From Diadema setosum (lineage: Eukaryota > Echinodermata > Echinoidea > Diadematoida > Diadematidae), in assembly GCF_964275005.1 (NCBI RefSeq), contig NC_092703.1, positions 434,001-498,000 of the forward strand: a stretch of DNA of 64,000 bases. Reading direction: 5' to 3'. Both the position numbers and the translations under genes were made by a program. The notes below the pieces were generated by a model. The model was given only the letters and a program-made list of their open reading frames with translations, was not told the DNA's origin and made no database searches. Shown piece by piece: positions 13,601 through 22,900 of this stretch (the stretch's first letter is position 1; every line of letters begins with the position of its first letter).

Positions 13601-16600
13601 AAGTTGAGTATTAACCCGGTCTGTGCGGGAACCTAGTGACCTGCGTATTAAGTCTATGGGCATTTCAGAATTCAGTATGGAATGGGTTAAAGAGATCTTA
13701 CCTGTGTACCTTCCAGTTCTTCTAGACCCTCAAATTCCATCCTGATAGGGTCATGTGGTGGTAGTCCCATAGGATAGACAATAGTGACAGCACCCCGAAG
13801 CTGATCCAAGGCATCTTTTACCATTGGTGCTGTGACACAGACATTAGCAGACACCTGGTTCTGTAGATATAACAGATTTCATCAAATGATCAAAAGTCTG
13901 CCTTGGTATGTATCATTTAGACCGACTTGCAGCAACCTAGTTAAACCATACCACGATGATGAAAGCAAAGAAGAAATGATACAGTGAATACAGAATTGAG
14001 AAAATGATAACTGGAGCTACAGTATTGTATACACATTTAACAGCCTATATTGGGGAGAAAGATTAAAATGACACATCACTAATGCTGTATGCTGCCTCAA
14101 GTTTTATCTACAAAATATTTAATATAATCTAAAATCAAATTTGTTTATATGTCACTGGCGTCACTAACTCTCAAAACCAGAAATGTACTATATATCTGTG
14201 GAGACTAGTATCTTTGTGGACTGCAGAATAATTTTTAGGGTACAAAATTAATACAGAGGGTGATGCGTGGTATGCTCATTTGTGAGACCAAAGGGTTGCT
14301 CATATAATCACACAAAGGAATACAAATTGTATCACATCATACATTACAGAAATTACTTACTTTGGATATAATCTTCTTTGCTTCGCTTACTGTCTTGGTA
14401 AGAACTTCCTTCATCTTCTCATTTGGGGCTGAAATAACATGAATCAAAAGAAATATGGTGGACTACATATAATAGCGTCATCTTCATGCAGCATGCAAAA
14501 ATTAATCAAGTAATAACAAGTTCAATGTGTGTAAATAAAAAAAAAATCCACAAGGAAAATAGCTGCACTGGTGAGACGTAATCCCCAAATCATTCAAATA
14601 AGTCACAATAAACAAGACTGAAGTTAGTCAATATAATTCTGTAAAATGCATGTGAAGGTCTTTTAACCCTAACACTACGGGGGGGGGGGGGGGGGGGGAT
14701 ATTATGGCTTTCCCCTGTCCAATTTTTGTCAGTGCTTCCTAACGCTTTAATATTTCGAAACAAAATACCACAACCTTTTTTTCTGTGATCCTTCCTGCAT
14801 GTTTTGACACCAAATTCATGGCAATCGGACCTACGGTAAGGGCGTCAAATTGTTAAAACTGAACACATACCACTGAAACTTCATTATTTCTACATATGAC
14901 TGTGTACAAACCTATGGACAAAATCAGAAACTTTTCTTTTAAGTAGATACTTTTAGAAAGTATCAGAACTTTGCAAAATAGTGTACAACAAATACAACAC
15001 ACACCCTCTCACACATAGACATACTATACACAGCTAAAAAAGTTGAACAAACATGGAAATACATAAGAAAATTGGAAATCAATAAACTACATAAGAAATA
15101 AAGATCACAACTCATTTTTTTTTCCCAGGAATTGATAAGGAAGTTATAAAATACATTTGTACCAAAAACTTGCTATCCCTAAAACTTTAGTCAGTGAGAA
15201 ATAACCAAAAACTATGATTTCCTGCATAAACTAGAATATAAATTTACTTATCATTTCAAAACTGACTATCTTCATATAAACTTTGAATTCCTCTTTAATG
15301 TTACAGAGCATACCATACTGGTATGCTCTGTGACATTCCATAAAGTGGTTTCTTAGTATCTCACAAAAAGTTAAAAGCTCAATTCTCATCTCCACCAATA
15401 CTACAGTATATACCATTCCTTGAAGCCTGTTCCTTCTGCAATTCTCTGAGAACCTTCAATGCTCCCAAACAAAATTCCTTTTGACTGTAGACAAAGGCAA
15501 TTTATGTATAGAAGTCTTTTGTTTATGTCATCAGCTTCCAGCTACGCGATGCCTTGCCCCAGCAGAGCATGCAATATAGAGCGCGTATACAAATCTCAAA
15601 TAGGCACAGCTTGAACTCCCAAGTTCATTGACCCTATCTGCCAAATGATCAAATATCCTTAATCGACGAAAATTCCAGCATCACTACCAAAATTTAATTA
15701 TCTATTCCTTGCGTCATTAATCAACTTTTCCTGCAAGTTTCATTCAAATCAGTAAACAACATTTGGAGTTATTTTGCAAACAGAAAAGCCAACCAAAGCT
15801 GATGAACACATTACCTCCTTCCTTGGCGGAGGTAATTATGCAACATAAAAGTAAGTAGATCACAGCTTGATTACCTTTGCCATTCCGTCTCCCAATAGGA
15901 TCTTTGCAGTCAATAGCACCACCACTTGGCTCACACTTTTGCCCCCATTCATCTACCAACTTAAGGTCTTGGATCTGGTCATCAGTCAATCCCTGCATGT
16001 TTGGAGGAAGGGATGTTCCATGTTCAGCAAGTTCACCAATTTCTGAAAAGTTGAGACAAGCAAAGATTATGTTAGTGTGACAAATGATAATGTTACTATT
16101 TGAAGTACTGTACCATATTGCTGTAAAACCTTTGAAATAAAAAAAAAATACAGGATATTTGGAATGTAATCACTATCTAGCATGAACATGAAATAACTTG
16201 AGTATGCTGGCCATAAAGGTCTTTTCCTACATACTAGAAGGTATCTATGGTTTGACAAGATTAAATCAATAAGCTATTACCATTATGATAGAGTTTGGTT
16301 TCTAGTTTAATAGATACCATCAAGAAAAAAAATTAGATCACAGAATGGATCTGCATAAGATGACCTGCTGCAGTATTCAATGGCCCTTCAAAGCACACCC
16401 TGGTTTACAATTACCTAGAAGTATTTTGTTTCATTCATCATTTGACATCTGAAACACTAGGAGTATTACCCCACTTTCAATATAAATAAATACATTCCTA
16501 CATCAATCTGTTGACTTCAAGATTGATAAAATAGACATTTTACCTGAGCAAATTCTCTCAACCTTGAGTCTGCCATTGTAGATTTCCAGGAGTTCTTTCA

Positions 16601-16682
16601 TGACATCTTCAACAGGCATCTGAACCGTTGTCTCATACATAAACTGACTCTCTTCTCCCTTTTTTATGTGTAGCTTCACCAT
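7674..16682 (-). CDS. CFAP298: CFAP298 (C21orf59/kurly), complete, 7 coding exons
   Basis: Cytoplasmic and ciliary-base factor needed for outer dynein-arm assembly, ciliary motility and planar polarity (family knowledge). Coding exons on the minus strand, 5' to 3': 16,544-16,682; 15,875-16,042; 14,361-14,428; 13,702-13,860; 12,649-12,780; 11,495-11,590; 7,674-7,784. All introns are GT-AG and phases agree; the total is 873 nt, 290 codons plus TGA, the same length as the human protein as I recall it. Family landmarks are the start MVKLHIKKGEESQF, NGRLKVERICS, then LPPNMQGL and GRRNGK in exon 2, KDALDQLRGA and VYPMGLPPHDP in exon 4, YLGKNEKTKIIAKL in exon 5, KGQGAPGREP in exon 6 and the end NVKWGPR. 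The ATG at 16,682 has a good context (AAGATGG). Open frame continues upstream of it, but homology sets the start there. The last intron (7,785-11,494) is long because it holds a pogo-type element. It is divergent from KIF25. Confidence 0.96.
8291..10692. mobile_element. pogo/Tigger-type (Tc1-mariner superfamily) element, 2.4 kb
   Basis: Flanking TA dinucleotides enclose the termini CAGTGAAACCCCGTTATAAC and its complement (…CGTAATAACGGGGTTTCACTG). Several GGTTATAACGAGG sub-repeats lie near each end (8,320-8,500 and 10,615-10,650). No transposase frame survives, and the longest frames are under 100 codons without motifs. The middle holds a degenerate tandem array (9,225-9,890). It lies in the last intron of CFAP298 and explains much of that intron's length. 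Confidence 0.75.
9225..9890. repeat. Irregular tandem repeat inside the pogo-type element
   Basis: Blocks containing GATTAAAACCGAAATAATT, CGCAATCCCGCCGAGTGACAG, GCGTAAAAATAGTTGAA and AACGCATTTAACAGTTTGAA recur three to four times with variable spacing (roughly 90-250 bp), in the same orientation. Confidence 0.75.
11291..11424. mobile_element. Palindromic MITE, GGCCCCGTTTCATAAAA ends
   Basis: 134 bp that reads as one large hairpin. GACCCCATTTCATAAAAGAT and AGCAACTCTTGCTGGAATG on the left pair with CATTCCAGCAGGAGTTGCT and TTTTTATGAAACGGGGCC on the right. It lies about 70 bp downstream of CFAP298 exon 6 in transcript direction. Confidence 0.8.
11860..12245. repeat. 22-bp minisatellite
   Basis: About 17 tandem copies of a unit near ACACACCTAACACAGAGTCACC, with point variants (GTCACC, GCTACC, GCGACC). 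It lies in CFAP298 intron 5. Confidence 0.92.
13611..13690. mobile_element. Mini-palindrome family, copy 2 (diverged)
   Basis: Starts TTAACCCGGTCTGTGCGGGA and ends ATGGAATGGGTTAA, with the shared central GTCTATGGGCATT. It ends 12 bp from CFAP298 exon 4. Confidence 0.5.
14666..14900. mobile_element. Partial relative of the TTAA-CCCT element
   Basis: Begins TTAACCCTAACACTACGG with a poly-G run (14,679-14,698). It shares a TTTTGACACCAAATT...GACCTACGGTAAGGGCGTCA segment with the full element at 47,796-48,571. The right end was not found. Confidence 0.4.
15236..15420. mobile_element. Half-copy of the AAGGGATSGTACAG palindromic MITE
   Basis: Matches the right arm of the element at 25,026-25,417 (AAACTTTGAATTCCTCTT, GGTATGCTCTG, GTTTCTTAGTATCTC, CAATTCTCATCTCCACCAAT). 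The left arm is missing or decayed. Confidence 0.6.
15640..15835. mobile_element. Fragment of a repeat ending in an ACCTCC hairpin
   Basis: Ends with the hairpin TTACCTCC-TTCCTTGGC-GGAGGTAA (15,811-15,835). This recalls the terminal hairpins of the GCCTCCGCC and TCTCGCCC families, but the sequence differs. Its left boundary is uncertain. Confidence 0.35.
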
Positions 16683-16843
16683 CTTGGTGTTATTCACTAT
16701 GGTGTCACCCTCTCCTGATTCTTGATTTTCTGTGGAAACATGTAGAGATTTGGGAGGAAACTGAGAGTGAGCACTGGTCATGAATAGTAATACAAAAAAA
16801 GAAGAATACATAAGATCATACATTACATGGGCCATGGAATGGG

Positions 16844-16921
16844 GGGGGGGGAGGGGTGGAATTGGGGATAGCCATTGAGCCTTGAACCCCCCCCCCCAAA
16901 AAAAAAAAAAAAAAAAAAAAA
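16844..16921. repeat. Low-complexity G-rich and C/A homopolymer tract
   Basis: Poly-G, then poly-C followed by about 23 A, just upstream of the CFAP298 start codon (about 160-240 bp 5' of it in transcript direction). Confidence 0.85.
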
Positions 16922-17559
16922 TAGCTTTGACTCTCAAGACATTCATTTCAATCAGAGAGGTTGCACTGCCCTTCATCCTGTAGATGCAACCTGTCCTGGG
17001 TTCCGCTAGCCCGACCAAACGCTGTAAGTACGCTGTGCGACGTACCTACGTACAGCGACTGGGCTGTGTATAGTTAGGGTTCCGCATACTGTAGAAAGGG
17101 ACCAATGTTTACTTGTAGTTGCACATGACACCCTCGCTTTTATGGTACATACAATGTAGGAGAGCCATGCACAACCTTGACACTCTGTCTTTGGCACCTC
17201 CATGCATTGGCATGAAAATGACACAATTTGCATCCCAATATAGCTTCCTTGGAGCTGCAATTGGGATTACTAATATTTACCTACACCGAAAGTACCAAAA
17301 TGTGAATTTCTTCGCTTTTTTACATTTTTATGTCGCATTTTTTTTTTTTTTTTTTTTGTGATTTTGGTCCACACGATGTTCTGTGAGGCTTATCTACGAA
17401 GTCTCGCGTGTAGATACGTGTACTGAATGTCATCAGTACGCAAAAATGTGCATGTCTGGAATTACCATGCTGTCCGGTAATACCATACCTGTATATACAA
17501 ATTGTATATCACTGCTAGTGCTAGGTCAGGGTTTGCCTTTTTTTCATAGCTTTAGCTTT

Positions 17560-17955
17560 GTGTGAAGATGTGTGACACATCTTCGATCCCTCTGAAAGAC
17601 AGACGAGAGGCACATCGACTCACATGTCTGTACAAGATCCTCCATGGCCACCTGGATATAGAGTACAATAGCATAAGTGACTCAGAAACAAGTTCACAAG
17701 AGAAAGAAGGGGACATACCAAATAGTTTGTGATAGATCAAACTTCATCTGATGTCTATAAGTTTTCTTTTTTCCACGCACTGTAAAACTCAAAAGCATGG
17801 AACAACTTGGCTCCATCTTCTATTCCACCATTTCCCAAAAGGACCCCATTTTTAGGTTCAAACTAACCGCACCAGCGACCCCAACCCGTACCGAGTCAGG
17901 GTCGCATTGCAGCCCTATGGCTATTGATGATGTACCACCTGATATGGCTTAGTAT
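17560..17955 (+). mobile_element. LINE 3' end (reverse-transcriptase C-terminal region), decayed
   Basis: Plus-strand translation gives the conserved C-terminal pattern of CR1/L2/Rex-type LINE polymerases: a LKDRREAHRLTCLYKILHG block (about 17,590-17,655), and about 120 bp later a FFPRTVK block followed by WNNLAPS in another frame. Stops and a frameshift interrupt it, so it is a dead fragment. The remaining 100 bp resemble the family tail. The exact clade is not resolved. Confidence 0.6.
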
Positions 17956-19959
17956 TTTGGTGACCAGAGACCAAAATACAGGGTTTTACTCTGAAATTCG
18001 CAGCCATACTGTTAGATAAGATACTTACAATCAGAGGCGCAGAAATTGATTTACAATACGATCTGTTTTAAGAGCCTAGTGACAGATTTTATCCGAGGTT
18101 TTAGTCCAATCCGCACTTTGTATCATAGTACAACTTACAGTACACCTTTACAAAGCGCATGCGCTATCAGCCTTGCTGTTGATCGGGTATGGATAAAACG
18201 TAGCACATATTATAATATTATTTAATACACAAATGCGTGTGGGGAAAAAAAAAAACCAGGACGGCTCGCTGAGAATTGAAATGAATATTCATTCGCGCAT
18301 GCTCAGATCACTTTATTTATGTGATTTGTTCAAAATGGCGGATCCGCATCTCGTGGAGATGGTCTCAAAACAAAGATGATGACGATTAATCTTGTTTTCG
18401 GAGGTAGTGAGGGATACATTGTTGCCTGGGTTGTATAACATTCAACAATCTATGGCAAATATGGTAGGACCCTATTACATGTGGCTTTTCGTTGCGAATC
18501 CAAGTTTTGTTTAAAAACGATGAGTTGTTTACTGAATTGCGAGCATTGCAATGCACTTGTGTTGATTACTTCACTAAATTACATAATTTACAAGTAGTCG
18601 GGGCCAGGGCGCTGTTAGTAGTGTTAGTGTTAGTCTGTTACTGCACTGGTTACACTCAGCAGCTCCCCGCGGCCCCGCTCTTTTTGATGAGGACCCTTCC
18701 TTCTCATCCTTTTTCTGAAAGTCCATCCTCTACGCAACCTCCAGTCATACCAGTTAAAACTCCACAGGAGATGTTAAGGAGGTCTAGCTGGTTACTCATC
18801 CAAGATCCAAGAGCTGTGGAAGCGCGAAGCCGGAGACCGGCCCGGCTTGGTTCTAACGGTTAGCGTTCTGCTGTTAACCCCCGGGCCGAAACGAACGTGT
18901 TGCTATCGATACTAATTGAAATTCCGCGCCGCTGTAGCGGGACCGGTGTCGGTGACCACCACAGAACTATATAGGTAGAATGATCAAGTGGGGTATGAAA
19001 GCATAGCCAGCGCACGCGATCTCCGCCATTTTGGTTAGTCTTTTGTTACGTCACGGCTAGCGTGCGCAGAACAGGGTTTGCGGAGTTGCAGCATAGCGCA
19101 GGCCTACGCTGACTTTTTTTTCTTCTTTTTTACCTCCCCCTGCTCATCGCAAGCCGTGACGTAACAAAAGACTAATCAAAATGGCGGCATGTAATGTGCG
19201 CGCAACTGGCTATAAAGCTACGCGTGGGTTGTGAATAGGCTTGATCAATCTACCTATTTATATTTGTGGTGACCACTACTACAGCCCGTTGGCTTGGTGC
19301 GGTGCGCTGTGACACTGCACTGCTAATTCAATTGACTGTAAACTAACGTTACTGTGACTAGTACAGCTGTGTCTGATACTTACATGATATTTACTGATTT
19401 AGGGATGCAGCCCCGCAACTTTCTCCCTTCGGCTTCGTAAAATCAGAACACAGGTCACTGCACCTAGTACCTCAGCTCATTCGGCGGTCGAGGGACATAA
19501 GAGGCCTAGATTTTAGAGATAAAATACATGTGAATGCACCGTAACATGACAACTCGTAGCGTAGCGCGCAGCGTTTCCACGGAAGCTTGAATCGCGAATC
19601 AATCCCGAGCTTAACTGAAGTTAGCTAGTACTTTAAAGATCTGCTAAAAAACGATACAAAAAAAAAAAACAAAATGTCTTGCCAAAATACTTTGCCAATT
19701 TAAAGCTGACAGACGTGAAGTTGCAAATGGTACAAAAACTCATCTAAAATGTCAATTAGTCTTTAACTGGTAAATTAAATATAAATTTATATGTTTTTGA
19801 TTTAATTTAATAAAAAAACTCAAAATAGTCAACTTATAATTCTGATATGTATCTTGTTTTGGACTCCCCCACTCTCCTTAGATTGGCACTAGTTCTGTCG
19901 CATCGGAAGCCTAATCACTGAACTAGAGAGACGGTTGTAGCCGTCTAGTTTGTGTCAAA
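17956..19959. promoter_or_regulatory. Divergent CFAP298/KIF25 intergenic region with CpG-rich promoter-like sites
   Basis: The head-to-head start codons are at 16,682 (minus) and 19,960 (plus). The stretch from about 18,000 to 19,650 is visibly richer in CpG than its surroundings. It holds a perfect NRF1-type palindrome GCGCATGCGC at 18,155-18,164, YY1-type CAAAATGGCGG at about 18,332 and CAAAATGGCGGC at 19,177-19,188, and CRE-like TTACGTCA/TGACGTAA at 19,046-19,053 and 19,157-19,164. No TATA box is placed convincingly. These are typical housekeeping CpG-promoter motifs. Transcription start sites cannot be fixed from sequence, and either gene may have a non-coding first exon here. Confidence 0.6.
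18951..19276. mobile_element. Foldback MITE inside the divergent promoter region
   Basis: The arms are imperfect inverted repeats of about 110-125 bp. Left GGTGACCACCACAG...TATAGGTAGA...GATCAAG and right CTTGATCAATCTACC...GTGGTGACCAC are reverse complements with small gaps. The innermost 36 bp of each arm (19,023-19,058 and 19,152-19,187) match at all but one base. That inner segment carries the CRE-like and YY1-like motifs, so each is present twice in opposite orientation. The spacer of about 90 bp is T/C-rich. Confidence 0.65.
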
Positions 19960-22900
19960 ATGCCGCTTGGTTTTGATTTATTTAGGAGTGCTATACCAGA
20001 AAAAGTCAAGCAGTGTGACAGACAACTGCAGGTAGGATTGATATCGATATGGGGGATATTTACGTTTACAGTTACGATCTTTTGTTGATGAATGCATCAC
20101 TTTTCAGTCTTGAAGTTTTAGTCGAGGTTCAGTGCGTTAGTCCCACGCTCTGGGACTGGTGTCATGTTACAAATACAATATGTTAGACAACATTACATGA
20201 CTTGTCGTTAGACCGCCTAACGTTAGATGGGTTTCTAGACAAATTCTGTAACAATGATAGAACGCTAGTGGAATTATGGGCGGCTTGCATTAAACTGAAA
20301 TCAAAAGGGATCGAGTACAAGTTTTGCATTACCAACAAAGAATCGACTGGACAGATGATGAATTGATTATTATTTTAATGCTTGCAGCATGGATTGTGCA
20401 GCCACTCAGTCTAATAAGCAAACTTTTCTCATTTGTTTTTTTTTTTTTTTTTTTTAGATAGACCTCTAAGGACTTCTACAAAGCTGTCATTATGCTAAGA
20501 GACAAACTAACTGAATGCAGTTGTATTTTTGCATTGGTTCTTCCTTTTTACTGCTCTCTGATTTGCTCTTCTTTGTTGATTTGTTACTGTAGGAAAAAGA
20601 TGAAAGAATTATAGCACTGGAAACTGAAAACTCCATGCTGTACCTCAGACTTGCCCAGGTATGTCTCTTTCAGTTTCAGACTGTCACGTAATAAAATGTT
20701 GAGCTCCACCCTTTTTGTGGCTGTATCTGTCACACAGTGCTTAATGGTCTACAATGCTATGTTGATTTAGACTTGTGGTGCATTTGAGAAGGTTTTAACT
20801 GTTGCATGAATAGAAGTCGGCAAGTAATGACCGTGGATGAGCATTGTGCAGAACCTGTTTGTTCTATTTGTTTGGTCATTAGACATGTAAGGTTGGAACT
20901 GCTGAGATCAAAGTTTCACAAAATAATTATCAAACAGCCTTCCTTGACCTGTTGAGGACGAGTCCCGAGTATACTCGGGCAAGTGTCTATGAGAAATGTG
21001 TGTTGTAGCAAAATCAGCCCATCCACAACGGGTTAAAGGGTGACCGAGTGAGTGAAAATAAGCTCAATGCATTGTGAAGAAAACTGACATTTATAGTGAC
21101 AGCGTCAATCAATATCATCATATTCATTGTCATGAGATCAGTTATAACTTTCTAACAAAAATCATAATTTAGTCAGAGTAAATGACATTATTATGGATAA
21201 TACTCCACATTTTTGTGAAATAATTGTGTATTTGTGATAATGTGTACTTACCTTTGCATTCACTGCCTTTATTTCTTCTTGTTTGACTAAAGCTGCAAGG
21301 ACAGTTGGAGAGACAAAAGCAGGATGAATGTAACATTCAAACTTCTCTCATCACAGCCCGACAAAGAGAGTCACATCGATCAGAAAACCTGAGATTTCTT
21401 CTGTCTCAGATCAGAGTAAGTGCTTAAAATCACTGATTTCTTCCCTGTTTTAATGGCAAAAATCCAATGAGATATATGAGAACTAAATTAAAAAATGTGA
21501 AAAAAAATGCCTTGTCATGAAGATGGTTGTAGACATTGGAATATTAAGAAACTAGAAATGTCGCTACGGCGACTGGTGTATGCCTCCGCCATAATACATG
21601 GTTCTCCTAATAGGTCTATAGTACAATGTCTTGACAATGTGTGATGACAGTTTCACACAATTGGCAAAATATTAAAATGACAGGTTTGCCACAAATGTGC
21701 TGAATGTTCACTTTCCTAGAACTAGGTTCAATTGGATGAATGATTAAAACATCAAGAGTGCAGGTATTTGGGGGAACTGATGATTTTCACTTGACTTTTG
21801 ACCCTTTTACAAGTTTATGCATTGAGTAATTTTCAAGGTATTGAGAAAAAGTATAATTTCAGTATCAAATGGTAAAATAGTATTATCGAAACCTGGCCTT
21901 TGACCTTTGACCCCACAGTTCCAAAGAGAATCACTGTTAGGTAGAACATGCATAAATATGTAAGTTTCATGACAATACCTTGAGTTATTTTTGAGATATG
22001 GAGGAAAAAGTGCAATTTAGCACTTTCACTTGACCTTTGACCTTTTGACCTTTGACCTTTTGGCAAGAAACTTCCCACAGAATATATATTGGGTTATACA
22101 TGCATACATCAAGTTTTAAAAAAATCCTTCAGGCACTGCATAAATATAAGGAAAGTAGTTATATTTTGAGGAGTTGACCTTGACCTTTGACCCCTGACCT
22201 TTGACCCATGAACCCCAACTTCCCTAGATAATCACTGCCCATCGGTACAAGCATATATACTAAGTTCCATGAAGATACCTTGAACCATTTGCGGAGATAT
22301 GGAGAAAAACATGAAATTTCAATTTTTTTTTCACAAAATAACCTGTGACCTTTGACCTTTGACCCTGTGACCCTAAAATCCACACAAAGTATCATCCCCC
22401 AAGGATATACCCTCATACCAAGTTTGATGCAAAACCACCACACGGTTCTTGAGATATCGACAAAAACAAAACGGGACGGACGGACGTACGGACGTACAGA
22501 CGTACGGACGTACGGACGGACGGACGACCGAAAACATAATGCCTCCGGCCACTTCGTTGGCGGAGGCATAAAAAGAGCACAAAAACTTGATGTTTCTGTA
22601 TGTTTTTACATAGAACAAGTGAACTGACATGGAAGATATGAGTAACTCAGGGATTTGATATTATATAGGGCTTTGGAGTATGTTCCATTTTGACATTTGT
22701 TGCATCACACGTGGGTCACAAAATATTGACCGTCATTTCTATCTGCACCTATTTTTTATGCCTCCGCCACAAAGTGGTGCCGGAGGCATTATGTTTTCGG
22801 TTGTCCGTCCGTCTGTCCTTCCGTCCGTCCTTCCGTCCGTCCGTCCGTCCTTCCGTCCGTCCGTAATGAATTTTGTGGACATCGTAACTAAAAAACCATT

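Noticed and set aside
16503-17018. 171-codon minus-strand frame beginning upstream of CFAP298
   Set aside because: Only the part from MVKLHIK onward is CFAP298; the upstream codons cross poly-A and G-rich tracts, and the tail past 16,544 is intron.
18421-18430. GTTGCCTGGG as an RFX X-box for a ciliary gene
   Set aside because: Only one half-site is good; the second half (GGYAAC) is absent.
18492-18863. 123-codon frame with a hydrophobic, signal-peptide-like stretch
   Set aside because: No recognisable family, no downstream exons with matching phase, and it lies in the divergent promoter region; probably chance.
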